From Phytophthora colocasiae (Eukaryota; Oomycota; Peronosporomycetes; Peronosporales; Peronosporaceae): DNA of 64,000 bases. This document shows, in pieces, positions 31,402 to 41,982 of the stretch (its first letter is position 1; each line of letters starts with the position of its first letter). The stretch covers positions 620,001-684,000 of the forward strand of contig JAGKQI010000087.1 in NCBI GenBank assembly GCA_018806915.1, written 5' to 3'. The position numbers and the translations under genes are program-made. The notes under the pieces are model-generated. The model saw nothing but the letters and a program-made list of their open reading frames with translations, made no database searches and was not told the DNA's origin.

Positions 31402-32443
31402 GGTGTGCAGGAAGAGTGTGTTGTGGGGGTTGCGGCCGATGAAACGGGACTTGAAATGCCACGGAGCACGCAAAAAGCGGAATGAGATCGATGCCGGTGC
31501 GTGCGTTGCCAGACTAAATCGAGCACGAGCACGAAGCTCCAGCAGGAAAACGCTCAACTCAACGCGTCATTTGCCACTGGGCAGAGCTGTGCTGCACACG
31601 AAAGGACAGCCGTCGGCAGCAAATAGCACTTCTTCAACAGCAACCGCGTCGGCAGCGTCGACAGCCTCCAATCACACGCGTCAGAGAAACTGCGCCACAC
31701 AATACGTACACTAAAATCACTTGGTTTCAGTATGTCGTTGCACCGGATAGCTGCCTCCGCCTGTCACATGTCAACGGTGATGAGCGCGACGTCACAAAGA
31801 CTCTTTGTAAAAAGTGCTTTTCTTACACTCTTTGAAAGAGTGTAAGAAAAGCACTTTTTACAAGTGTTAAACCATGCAGAAAGTGGATTCGACTGCTGCA
31901 GCGCTGTTGCCGCAGGAATCTATGGCCGAATCTGCGTAGTAATACATTCGCGTGCTAGCAGACTGGTAGCAGACGTGAGCGCGTCCGCCAAAAAGCGAGA
32001 GTATATCCTGTGCGCCATATGCAGACGAACGATAATGTCGAGGTTTGAGGTTGCACTTTGGGGAAGAGACTGGTTGAACTCGTGCAACCGCAACGATTTG
32101 GCCTTCTCCCTCTCGGATGGCCACGTCACATGGAGTTCCGCTTTGAACAACACGGCAGTGGCAATCTATCTGTATGTGACGCGACTGGGCGTGGTACCGA
32201 GCTGAATTGCCGTGCTACATGTACGGTGTTCCCTGCCGATGAAAGGCGTCGGACAGCACGACTTTCGCCTTGGTGCTATGACGCAGGTGCCCGTCGCGGA
32301 GGCGGGTTTTGAAGGATTCTCTATTTATGTTATTTAACTAACCATAGAGTCCTGTAGTTTTTGTAAGCCGTCGCGGAGGCGATTGGAGGAATCCATGGGC
32401 TTGGTGAGCTCGAATCAGCTGGCCGACTCATGTTGCAGGTTTC
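31402..32443. other. Upstream region of GDH gene with a long palindrome
   Basis: About 1 kb. The left part is the GDH leader and promoter; the middle holds the perfect inverted repeat at 31805-31863; no gene is evident in 31864-32443. Confidence 0.5.
31805..31863. repeat. Near-perfect palindrome, 29-bp arms and 1-nt centre
   Basis: The left arm (31805-31833, TTGTAAAAAGTG... ending ACACTCTTT) is exactly complementary to the right arm (31835-31863, AAAGAGTGT... ending TTTTTACAA), with a single G between. A-T-rich. It would fold into a long hairpin in DNA or RNA. Candidate relic of a tiny foldback element. Confidence 0.95.
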
Positions 32444-32842
32444 ATGGCGGCAACGCTTGAACACGGGCCGGGCCAGGATATTCCTATCATGCACTCGGAG
32501 CCTGGCGACCTTGAAGACACCGTCGAAATGCAAGCTGGCGTGCTGTCAGTGACAGGCTGGGTGGAACGCGCGAGCGCTCAGTGCGAGCTTGTTTGGTGGG
32601 CTAAGGCTTCGTACGGTGAGGTGGTGGAATTTCCACCGTACGATATCACCGTGGAATCAGACAGCAAGCCATACGTGGGGAATCGCAAACTTTTCATGAA
32701 GAATGAGTTCTGGTTGCTGCACGGGACACAACCGCCGCCGCAGACGTTTTACCCTGCAATCGAACGTTACCTGCTGAGGTTGAATCTGGGGATTCCGGTG
32801 CAAAACGAGCTGGAAATGGCTACACGATCCCACAACCGCTGA
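32444..32842 (+). CDS. Hypothetical protein, 132 residues
   Basis: ATG at 32444, 132 residues, no signal peptide. Middle part Glu/Trp-containing (CELVWWAKASYGEVVEFPPY) and not low in complexity, which favours real coding. The C-terminal half has LLRLNLGIPVQNE. I do not recognise the family, and it could be the first exon or a remnant of a longer gene. Confidence 0.4.
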   Translation: MAATLEHGPGQDIPIMHSEPGDLEDTVEMQAGVLSVTGWVERASAQCELVWWAKASYGEVVEFPPYDITVESDSKPYVGNRKLFMKNEFWLLHGTQPPPQTFYPAIERYLLRLNLGIPVQNELEMATRSHNR

Positions 32843-33732
32843 CGATGACCTAGTGCTGCAAAGCAACCCCATGTGCACTGATGAGCATTGGTGCTGGGCT
32901 AGCACTGCTGCCAGCAGTGCTGGCCATTGCAGCAGATCGCGGGTGGGGAACACCGATGGCGTGGAAGCAGGTGACGAGACATGCAGTTCCCTAATAAGGG
33001 ACTTCCCTTCATCCAGGGAGAGCAGTGGTAGGCTTCCGGGGTAACCTTGTGCGTTGAAGATTATTATGGTAACTTTGGATCTGTAGCGTTCACAGGGTGA
33101 ACATCTACTCCCACGTTTCCTCGCGAAAACTGCACTTGTCTGCCAACTCAAGTGACTAATAACAATTTTGCCGATGGAAGTGTGGATAAAGATACATTCG
33201 GCCACTGGAAGACTTGTGCGCTCTCCCGGCTTGTGTTTCCCCAGTGTCCAAACGATCTAAGCGCTCACAAACCATAGCTGCGTGACGATGGATATATTAT
33301 AGCTCGGATCTGAATGCTGAGCCCGCGGTTGATCGCTGCCTTGGCTTATTGCAGGTCCTCTCATACGAGTGGCGACGCGCGGGCTACCGCCGCTGCATGG
33401 AAGCTTGTAGTCTACTGCTCTTGTTTTTCTCTCAAGGCTGTAAATTGCAGCATATTGGTCTGCGACTTTCATATACTGTTTCAGAATAACGTACTCACGG
33501 CGTGAGTACGGCAATGCAACTTGGCTCGGAAGATGTACGACGTAGCTGTGTACCTGTCAGACTTGTCTCGACGGAAGCGCGAGATAAGCACTTCCACATG
33601 GCTACAGTTTGCAAGACGCCGATTTGGTGTGCGGTACACCAAGTCTGTGACTTGTGGTCGTACTTAGCACGGCGTATAGTCGCTCGGTGGCTCACGGAGC
33701 CGCACATTTAAAGAGCCTGGGGTGCATCACTC
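32843..33732. other. Intergenic region before uL29m
   Basis: About 890 bp, no gene seen. Small open frames on both strands show no domain. Confidence 0.45.
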
Positions 33733-34161
33733 ATGTCGTTCCAGCTGCGTCGTCTCTTCGGCGGCCTGCGCGTGAATGCAGGCCAAACGGCCCGTCGTGG
33801 CCTGGAGGACTTCTTCCCAGTGCAGAAGGTGGCGAACGAGGGCGCCAAGATCGACAGCCTCACGCAGGTGCCGGCCAACGTTGGCAACAAACAGGTGGTT
33901 GTGGGCGGCGACTGGAAGGCCTGGATGCTGCGCGAGAAGAGCACGGAGGACCTGCACAAGCTCTGGTTTGTGCTGCTCAAGGAGCGCAACGCGCTGCTCA
34001 CGGAGCTGCAGCACTGTCGCGCCAAGAACTTGGCCATGCCCAACCCGTCGCGACGGACGAAGGTCAAGAAGTCCATGGCGCGGATCAAACTGGTGCTGCA
34101 CGAACGCAGCGATATCTACAAGGCTAACCAGGCCAAGAAGGCGGCCGAGAGCAGTAGTTAG
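33733..34161 (+). CDS. Mitochondrial ribosomal protein uL29m (MRPL47 family)
   Basis: 142 residues. The N-terminus is Arg-rich and low in acidic residues (FQLRRLFGGLRVNAGQTARR), as in mitochondrial transit peptides. The core has GGDWKAWMLREKSTEDLHKL, WFVLLKERNALLTE and the C-terminal PNPSRRTKVKKSMARIKLVL, the pattern of the L29/MRPL47 family (a helical hairpin at the exit tunnel of the large subunit). Intronless; convergent with the epoxide hydrolase gene at 34293, 131 bp apart. Confidence 0.88.
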   Translation: MSFQLRRLFGGLRVNAGQTARRGLEDFFPVQKVANEGAKIDSLTQVPANVGNKQVVVGGDWKAWMLREKSTEDLHKLWFVLLKERNALLTELQHCRAKNLAMPNPSRRTKVKKSMARIKLVLHERSDIYKANQAKKAAESSS

Positions 34162-34292
34162 AAGGTTGAACTGAACTGGTTGTACATGTAGATCGTTCTC
34201 TTGCTCTACAACCGGTTCGTTATATTTTTTTGATAGTTCTTCTTCAAACGTACTGGAAGGTTATTCTTTGTCATCCACCTCTCTCATGATCC

Positions 34293-35279
34293 TTAGAGAG
34301 CTGCTGCAGTCTTTGGAGCTTCCAGTTGTTTCAACCAGCGCTGGAGGATATCGATCACCTCGTCCTTCTTCTCCCAGAGCAACCAGTGGCCACCGCCATG
34401 TACCAGCTCCTGTTTGAGGTTGGGCATCACACGTGGCATACCTGCAGCAAGTTCCGGTTTGAGGATCGGGTCATCTACAGCTCCAACGTAAAGTGCCTCG
34501 TGCTTAATCTCACGCGGCAGGTCCTTCTCGTCCTCAAAGTCGCGCTTTCGCTGCGCATAGTAGCTGCACGATCCGAAGAATCCGGCTCGCGTGTATTCCG
34601 CTACGTAGTAGTCCAACTCAACATCGGACAGCAGCTCCGACCGCTGTGTGTACACTGGGTCGGTTGTGTCATTCACATTCTCCACCATTTTCAAGAACTC
34701 AAAGTCGTCTGCGAACTCGTTGTACTTGCGGTACATGGCAGTGAAAATGCGACGCGGATTCTTGTCCAACAGCTTAGCTGCCCGCTCCGAATCTCCGAGC
34801 AGCTTCATGTACGAGAACTGCGGGATGGCAGGGATGAGCGTGTCGTATTCCACGCAGACTTGACCTTGAGGGAAGTATGGCGTGCAGATACCGCAGGCGG
34901 CTATCACCCGTTTCGGGTGGAACATGCACATGCGCCAGATCAAGGCACCACCCCAGTCATGACCGATGAACACGGCGCGAGGGATGTTGAGGAAATCCAG
35001 GAGACCTGCCAGGTCCCCCGTCACCTTCTTCGTGCCGTAGCCCTCGACAGTTTGAGGAGCCGAACTGCGACCGAATCCGCGCATATCCGGTGCGATGACT
35101 CGGTACGTCTTGGAGAGCGCTTGGATCTGGTATCGCCATCCGAACCAGAGGTCGGGCCATCCGTGGACGAGCACGACGGGCGTGGCATCTCGAGGTCCGA
35201 CGTCGATGTAGTGGAGAGTGATGTCGTTGCCGACAGGTGCGAAGTTGTGCTCCCAGTCGTCCCAGAAGTGCGTGGTCAT
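34293..35279 (-). CDS. Epoxide hydrolase, alpha/beta fold (EH1)
   Basis: 328 residues. The fold starts with HGWPDLWFGW (oxyanion HGxP). The nucleophile Asp is in GHDWGG, the acid is in DDPILKPEL and the base His is in GGGHWLLWE; the cap domain lies between. This matches soluble epoxide hydrolases, which open epoxides to diols; substrates may be plant or own lipids or xenobiotics. No signal peptide, so probably cytosolic. Intronless. Divergent from EH2 over 480 bp. The first ~120 residues are nearly identical to EH2 even at silent sites, while the rest has drifted, which points to gene conversion. Confidence 0.9.
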   Translation of the reverse strand: MTTHFWDDWEHNFAPVGNDITLHYIDVGPRDATPVVLVHGWPDLWFGWRYQIQALSKTYRVIAPDMRGFGRSSAPQTVEGYGTKKVTGDLAGLLDFLNIPRAVFIGHDWGGALIWRMCMFHPKRVIAACGICTPYFPQGQVCVEYDTLIPAIPQFSYMKLLGDSERAAKLLDKNPRRIFTAMYRKYNEFADDFEFLKMVENVNDTTDPVYTQRSELLSDVELDYYVAEYTRAGFFGSCSYYAQRKRDFEDEKDLPREIKHEALYVGAVDDPILKPELAAGMPRVMPNLKQELVHGGGHWLLWEKKDEVIDILQRWLKQLEAPKTAAAL

Positions 35280-35759
35280 GGTTGATGCTTGGTGGCGCGT
35301 TCACGAATGGCAGTGCTGATGCACAGCAAGAACTTGTCAAGTCAACAAGAAGATGTCCTGACGCAGAGACTTGCTGGCCCGTAAATTATTAGCCGCAGAG
35401 TCCGGGTGGTGCCCGCTCCTGGAAGATGTGGAGCTTGTCATGTCATGTGACGCCCGATTGAATTCCACGACAAGCGTTCTATACAACCTAGAATTCCTGG
35501 TGCGTTTATAATGGAGCTTCTGCAGCTGGAAACCAGGTTGAGATTCTTGTCTGCATGGCATGACTGATAGCCTTAGTTAATATGGGCACTGTCAGAACTG
35601 CAACGTTGCAATAGGCGATACTTACCACGTCGTTAGATCTAGGATATTAAGCATGAAGGTACATCTGAAGAAGGACGACTGTGAGTGACGGTGCAGATTG
35701 ATGAACTCCTGTCTTTAGTCTCACTTTACAATTCTCCACTACTCCCAGCGTGCTTTACA
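35280..35759. other. Shared upstream region of EH1 and EH2
   Basis: 480 bp between divergent start codons; likely a two-way promoter. No gene seen. Confidence 0.5.
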
Positions 35760-36809
35760 ATGGCCTCCAACTCCTTCGCCACTAACAATGCCAATACCAA
35801 CTCGCAACACTTCTGGGACGACTGGGAGCACAACTTCGCACCTGTCGGCAACGACATCACTCTCCACTACATCGACGTCGGACCTCGAGATGCCACGTCC
35901 GTCGTGCTCGTCCACGGCTGGCCCGACCTCTGGTTCGGATGGCGATACCAGATCCAAGCGCTCTCCAAGACGTATCGAGTCATCGCACCGGATATGCGCG
36001 GATTCGGTCGCAGTTCGGCTCCTCAAACTGTCGAGGGCTACGGCACGAAGAAGGTGACGGGGGACCTGTCGGGTCTTCTGGACTTCCTTAATATCCCTCG
36101 CGCCGTGTTCGTCGGTCATGACTGGGGTGCTGTCATCACTTGGCGCATGTGCATGTTCCACCCGAAACGGGTGATCGCCGTTTGCAGTGTCTGCACGCCG
36201 TACATGCCCCCATCGGACGAATACGTGGATACAGACACGTTGGTTCGTGCCGTGCCTCAGTTTTCGTACATGGGTCTGCTTAGTAAGCCTGAAGAAGCTG
36301 CTAAAGTGCTGGATATTGCTCCCCGGCGGTTGTTCACTGCTACGTTCAGAACGCACACGGATATCGACACCAGCCTCAGCTTTATTGAGCTCCTTCGAGG
36401 TGTACCAGCGTCGTCTAACGAGATTTTCACGAAGGCGTCCAAATTGCTCCAGCAGAGTGAGCTGGACTATTATGCAGTGGAATACGAGCGTTCGGGCTTT
36501 GCATCGGGCTGCAACTACTACGCTGCGAGGTTCATCGACTTCAAGGACGAGCGTGAACTTCCTCGCACGATTCCACACAAGGCGCTACTGATCAGTCCAG
36601 CTAAAGACCGTGTTCTGAAACCTGAAATGGCTGCTGCTACTCGGAAACTCGTCCCGAACCTGCAGCAAGAAATCGTGGAGGATGCAGGCCATTGGGTTCT
36701 GTGGGAACAAAAGGACGAGGTGACGCATATTCTACAGCAGTGGCTATCGAGTCTTCGATCGCACCTTAAACAACTCGAGAAACCTTGGACAACTCAATTG
36801 AATTCATGA
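35760..36809 (+). CDS. Epoxide hydrolase, alpha/beta fold (EH2)
   Basis: 349 residues from ATG at 35760 (MASNSFATNN); the open frame reaches back to a GTG at 35685 that I do not use. HGWPDLWFGW, nucleophile in GHDWGA, acid near KDRVLKPEM, and His in EDAGHWVLWE are all present, so it should be active. Compared with EH1 it has a short extra N-terminus (Asn/Ser/Thr-rich) and about 15 more residues at the end (Lys/Gln-rich). The part from about residue 20 to 140 matches EH1 almost base for base. Intronless, unlike EH3. Confidence 0.9.
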   Translation: MASNSFATNNANTNSQHFWDDWEHNFAPVGNDITLHYIDVGPRDATSVVLVHGWPDLWFGWRYQIQALSKTYRVIAPDMRGFGRSSAPQTVEGYGTKKVTGDLSGLLDFLNIPRAVFVGHDWGAVITWRMCMFHPKRVIAVCSVCTPYMPPSDEYVDTDTLVRAVPQFSYMGLLSKPEEAAKVLDIAPRRLFTATFRTHTDIDTSLSFIELLRGVPASSNEIFTKASKLLQQSELDYYAVEYERSGFASGCNYYAARFIDFKDERELPRTIPHKALLISPAKDRVLKPEMAAATRKLVPNLQQEIVEDAGHWVLWEQKDEVTHILQQWLSSLRSHLKQLEKPWTTQLNS

Positions 36810-36879
36810 GCTAAAACAATGAACAGTGTGCGTTTGCCTCTCGAAACAGCCAGAAGCATGATGTTTTGGTGTTCTCAAC

Positions 36880-38139
36880 TTACAATTTGCTGCGATCAGC
36901 TCCAGGGGCAGGGATCTTGCCCAGCCACGCCTTCAGAATCGTGTTCACACGTTCCTTCTGCTCCCAGAGCACCCAGTGGCCAGCGTCGTCCACTATGTGC
37001 GTCTCCAGGTTCGGTAGGAAGCGATGCATCTTGTGAGCCAGCTCCGGTTTCAGCACGTGGTCATTCGCCGCTGCAATAAACAACGCAGGGTGATCAATGG
37101 TAGAACGCAAGCCTTGCTCGGTCTTGAAGTCGATCTCTCGTGTCGCGTAGTATTGACACGTGCTCTGGAACTTGGAGCGTTCGTACTGGTCCACGTAGTA
37201 CTGGAGTTCTTCCTCCGACAGCATTGCCGAGCGCTGCGTGAAGATCGGATCAGAGGAATCGGTCACACCCTGGAGAGTACCGATGATCGGCATCTGGTCG
37301 TTCTCCAGTGTTGGACTCATCTCCGAGTGTTTGCGGAAAACGGCAGTGAGAAAGCGTCGAGGAGAAGTATCCAGCATTTTCCCAGTGTTCTCAGCGTCAG
37401 CTAACAGCTTTTGGTACGAGAAGTACGGGACTTTGGCCACCACGACATCCAAAGGCATCAAACGCTTGGCAGGTGGCGTGTATGCGGTGCAGACTGCACC
37501 TACAGCAATGACACGCTTGGGATGGTAGAGACACATGCGCCAAACCTGCAATAACAAGAAATGTCTAAGTGAAAATGGCAATATCGCTACAATATTTTAT
37601 GAAATGGAACTGACAACTGAACCACCCCAATCATGTCCGAGGAACACAGCCTTATCGATCTTCAGACCGTCTAAAAACCATCGTTGTCAGTACAAAAGCA
37701 CACAAGTATTGCAGTGTATAGACGTACCTAGCAACGCAGCCAAGTCGTTCGTGACGTTCTTGGCTCCATACGCTTCCACATTCTGCGGTGTTGAGCTTTG
37801 ACCGAAACCGCGAAGATCTACACAACAATTTAAGTCAATATCTCATACAGACGTGGAATATATTGAACTGCTCTTGTTACCAGGGACAATGAGGCGGTAA
37901 GATGCCTGCAACGCTTGAATCTGGTGCTGTACAGTTAAAAACCTGTAGTTAGTAGACAATGATACAGAAACGACATGACACGTTTTCGATCGAACCCTCC
38001 ACCCAAACCAGAGATCAGGCCAACCATGCACCAGAACCACAGGCAGAGCGTCTCGAGGCCCCACATCCACATAATGCAGAGTAATATCCTCCGTTGTTCG
38101 CATGAATTGATGCGGCCATTGAGCAGCTAGCGACGCCAT
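36880..38139 (-). CDS. Epoxide hydrolase with four introns (EH3)
   Basis: I read five exons on the minus strand: 38139-37996, 37926-37881, 37817-37728, 37670-37618 and 37545-36880, total 999 nt, 332 residues. All introns are GT-AG and 57 to 72 bp long. The joined product has HGWPDLWFGWR, DLRGFG, nucleophile in GHDWGG, acid near NDHVLKPEL and His in DDAGHWVLWE. It lies in tandem with EH1/EH2 but is more diverged, and it is the only one with introns. Function as for EH1, probably a cytosolic epoxide hydrolase. The USP gene starts 304 bp away on the other strand. Confidence 0.85.
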
Positions 38140-38442
38140 GTTGGCACAATGTGCACTGGTTCAAGCACCTTGAACAGTTTACGTCATACATAATCTGTAG
38201 GTTCAAATTGTAGCTTGACCTACAACAACGTACCTAGATGTCCACCAAGGGACACGAGCGCTATAACCCCCAAGTCTATTCTTACCCTCTAATGGAATGG
38301 TACCATATAACCTTCATGGCGTCGAGTTGTCTTGGGGGATAAGAGCGGAAGACGACATACTTCTGCTGTACCTACGTGCTGGTATCTCAATTTTCATTGC
38401 ATCAGACTCCAAGTCTCTCCTTCCCGCTCTGTTTCATCTTGT
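38140..38442. other. Shared upstream region of EH3 and the USP gene
   Basis: 303 bp between divergent starts. No gene seen; likely promoter. Confidence 0.5.
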
Positions 38443-40247
38443 ATGGCTGGTCCTCGCCTCTCACAGTCCTCGTCGCCCTTGACAGTCATTGACGACCGGT
38501 TCCAGCAACTGCAGGCGGAGGAAAACATGTTCAGGCAGCAAGAGCGATCCGTTAAAGGTGAGACCGTCATGTCGTAAAGCTGCGACCTTCAGTTCACTGA
38601 CTTCTCGTCCTGTTGTGTGTCTACCCTCACTCAGTTCACATGCGAGTGCCATTCGCCATCAGGTCCAAGAAGGTCGCGACTTCCGTGACGGATAGTTTCG
38701 ATCAACCAGCAGTGACGGCTAAGCCACCGCCAATTGGTGGTAAGATCCTTGGTCGAACTACTAATCGATCGGTGACTTCCGAGTCCTCGAGTTCCCGTAC
38801 GTCGTCTGCTTCGTCAGCTTTGGCTTCGTTGACGCGGTTTCATTCGCGTCAAGCCAATCAATCGACCACCAGTGGCTGCTCGAGTCGAGAAAAGAGCGGT
38901 GAAGACATGGATATGACCAACATGTCGTTGAATCTGCCTTCAATTGGGAACGGTGAACGGTCGAGACCGAATGTCGGACCTTCGACGAGCAACATGGCTA
39001 CAGGGAACATTGTGACGTCTTCGATCTCGTATCCGGCGCGTGTTAGCAGTGGGAGGACATCGCCTAGGAATGATCTGACAAGGAAGAGAAATCCAAGAGG
39101 ACTCGTGGGGCTGCAGAACCTCGGGAATACTTGCTTTATGAACAGTTGTCTCCAGTGTGTGAGCAACCTCCCAGCATTTGTCAAGTATTTCCATCCAGGT
39201 CTTCTCTACGCGCGCGAGATTAATGATTCAAGCCCTACCAAAGGAGCTCTTGCTAACGCGTTTGGTGATCTTATCAAGGCACTTTGGACTGGAGATAAGT
39301 TCACTGCCACGCGGCCAGTTGAGCTGAAGCGTGTGATTGGCAAAGTGGCGTCGAGGTTCACAGGCTACGACCAACAGGACGCACAGGAGTTTTTGCGGTT
39401 CCTATTGGATGGACTGCACGAAGATCTCAACCGTGTGAGGAAGAAACCAGCGTACTACGAGATCAAAGACCGACCGGACGCAAAAGACCGAGATGTGTCG
39501 GACGAGTACTGGAAATTCTACCTGGAACGGAATGCGAGTGCTCTCTCAGAGCTTTTCTGCGGCCAGTTGAGGTCTGAAATTGTCTGTGAGACCTGCAACC
39601 ACCGATCCTTGTGTTTCGACGTGTTTTGGGATCTATCACTACCTGTGCCTAAGAAGTCGGCTAAGAGCAGCGCTGCGAGTCACATGCGGATATCCAGCAG
39701 CTTCTTTTCAGGAGGTAGAACAGCCTCCGCTTCGAGCGAAACGACTGCAAACACAGGTAGTACCAGTGGAGGGATGTCCATTCACGACTGTCTGAAAGCG
39801 TACACGGAGCAGGAGTTCCTCAGCGACGACGCTGCCTACTACTGTTCCAAGTGCAAGGCGCATCGGTCCGTGGCCAAGAAGATCTCAGTTTATCGATTAC
39901 CGAATGTTTTGGTGCTGCACCTCAAGCGATTCTCCTACTCGACCTTCAGCCGCGACAAAGTGAGCACAAGCATCAATTTCCCAGCACAGAGTCTCGATAT
40001 CGCAGAGTACTGCGCTAGTGACGCTGTTGTTGATGGCAGCACTCTGTATGACCTTACGGGCATTGTTCATCACATGGGATCGCTCAACGGTGGTCACTAC
40101 ACAGCTGAATGCCTCAATGCAGATACACAGGAATGGTTCGACTTCAACGACGCGTCGGTGACAGCTCTCAAGAAGCCGGAGCTCTGTAGTTCCAGTGCGT
40201 ACATGCTTTTCTACCAGAGGCGAGAAGAAAAATCGCTTACCATTTAG
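38443..40247 (+). CDS. Ubiquitin-specific protease (USP, C19 family)
   Basis: Two exons: 38443-38557 and 38635-40247, with a 77-bp GT-AG intron (GTGAGACC...CTCACTCAG). The joined product is 575 residues. The N-terminus is Gln/Glu-rich, possibly coiled coil (RFQQLQAEENMFRQQ); a Ser/Thr-rich linker follows. The catalytic domain begins about residue 190 with Cys in NLGNTCFMNS, then QQDAQEFLRFLLDGL. Zinc-like Cys pairs are in CETCNH and CSKCKAH. The His box is GSLNGGHYTAEC and the Asp is in WFDFNDASV. It removes ubiquitin from proteins in cytosol or nucleus. All catalytic residues are present. Confidence 0.93.
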
Positions 40248-40748
40248 CTGAAAAAAAAAATACCCAACCAATGTGAACATGTTGAGCTCATGACGCGTAC
40301 CGAACAGGACTTGAACAGGAAGTCATAATCAGTCGATCAGGATGGGAAATCCGGTGGTCCGGCTCGTTGGCAACACAAGTTGCGTTACGCAACCAAAGGA
40401 TCGCACAGCGTCGATACGGGTACTACCCGTCGCGTTTTCTCTCGGTTTCCACTCGTAACTGTGGCCATTGCGTCGGACACTGAGCCTGGAAATCGACAGA
40501 GCGATGTAATAAAGCCATGGTTTGCCTCGATGCAGAGCAGAATTTGGCACACCATCCAAAAGCTCGAAGACGCAATCAGATAACGTGATCTAACGACGCC
40601 CCGACTCAAATCCGAGGCGTTTTCTATCGGCACAGGCGTCTACCGGAGAGTTTGACCCCGCCTCAGAATGAACGACAAACCGAGAGCAGTCCTCACTCTT
40701 CAAAACGCCATCAACTACGCAGCATCTCCACAAGTTTCCTCTCTTAAG
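40248..40748. other. Upstream region of the split temptin-like gene
   Basis: 500 bp between the USP stop and the temptin ATG. It holds an A-run after the USP stop and, near its right end, an initiator-like site shared with the intact temptin copy. Confidence 0.55.
40691..40709 (+). promoter_or_regulatory. Initiator-like element of the split temptin-like gene
   Basis: CCTCACTCTTCAAAACGCC, about 40-60 nt before the ATG at 40749. The intact temptin copy has the related TTCATTCTCCAAAACGCC at a similar distance, which supports both gene models. Confidence 0.55.
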
Positions 40749-40776
40749 ATGTCGCGTGCTATCTCACTTGCTCTCG

Positions 40777-40785
40777 TTGCAACTT
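40777..40785. repeat. Left 9-bp target site duplication of the MULE
   Basis: TTGCAACTT, repeated at 53956-53964. Nine bp is the usual length for Mutator-like elements. Confidence 0.85.
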
Positions 40786-40821
40786 GACTCTCGTTAAAGC
40801 AACTTCTGTTGAAGCAACGTG
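40786..40821. repeat. Left terminal inverted repeat of the MULE
   Basis: GACTCTCGTTAAAGCAACTT followed by CTG TTGAAGCAACGTG. Pairs with the right end at 53920-53955. Confidence 0.8.
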
Positions 40822-40985
40822 TGCACCTTCCAGCACCTTCACGCACCTTAAGTGCAGAAGTTGCGCGCCTTTAAGCACCTTCGGCAACGTTTTCTTGTGC
40901 ACCTTGGAACAACTTCAAGCACCTTGGAACAACTTCTACAACAACTGCGAGCACATTGTGCACCTTGCAGCACGTTTAGAAACAA
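40822..40985. repeat. Left subterminal repeats of the MULE
   Basis: Many copies of GCACCTT, CAACTTC and AGCACCTTGGAACAACTTC (the last twice, around 40905-40945). The right end has the matching GGAAGTTGC repeats. Dense short repeats next to the ends are typical transposase-binding sites. Confidence 0.7.
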
Positions 40986-41968
40986 CGGCCAAGGTAAAGA
41001 GCCCTTCTCCTGACCCAGTACTCGTTCGTCTTCATTGCAAGTACATCTGGGCAAACATGCACTACTACACTGACATTTCTTCTGATGTACTAAGTGAAAA
41101 ATCAATATGTGTATTACTCCAATACGGTGACAGAGAATATCACTATAACTTCACTAAAGCGTAGCTTCGCTACGCGACGTCGCCTTGAAGTGCTTGTTGA
41201 TCTTCTTGTTGATAGATTGAACATCAGGCCAAACACTGAATGTGGCATCTGTCACATTTTGCCTTTCATCACAATCACACAGGACCTGCCACATGATGCA
41301 AAGACGCATCGCGTCCACCTCGGCATGCTTCACCACCTTGATCTCCTGAAACTTCTTATCATCATCAATATAGCTAAACGCCAGAGCAATGCACACAACG
41401 CCACAGCTCACTGCATCAGGCTGTCGTGGATGCAGGAGTAGATTTTCCCTCACCAAAGGAGAGAAGCAATTGCTGTTAAGAGATGTGTCAGCATGCTCTG
41501 CATTTTCCACTGTTCTTGTACATGCACAATCGCGAGCATGCCATTCTTGAAGAAACTGCATCGTATATGAATTCCATTTGTCCTTGAGCAGCTCGTGGTG
41601 GGATTCGATACCAAGCGGGTCGTAAAGCACTAAGGTCAGATGCTCATCTGTCGTAATCGGTAGGGTGATTATCTGTATAACCCAGTGCTTTAAGGCTCTG
41701 ATAAACACTGGGACAATGACGTGTCGATATGCTGCCATCGCGGTTGCAGGAAACTTGAACTCTCCTCTCTCCACATGGATAGGGTTCACGGTGTAACAAC
41801 GTGCGTGGTGGTGCGAAAAAAAAACTGCAAAGCACAATGCATGACGGAATCGCTTAGTCTGGCTTTGCCTGCGAGGTGACCCACGACTTGAGCGAGCTGT
41901 AAGAAGCCGCCTTTCCCCACAGCACCAGGTCTCAGCATGAATTTCCTTGCCAGCCAAGACTCGGACAA

Positions 41969-41982
41969 AAGTTGCGCAACTT
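41969..41982. repeat. Palindrome AAGTTGCGCAACTT, copy 1
   Basis: 14-bp perfect palindrome inside Ulp1 coding sequence, read as QVAQL. One of four copies within the MULE. Confidence 0.9.

Noticed and set aside
31402..31557. N-terminal extension of GDH resembling a transit peptide
   Set aside because: Open but without any ATG; kept only as a note in the GDH entry.
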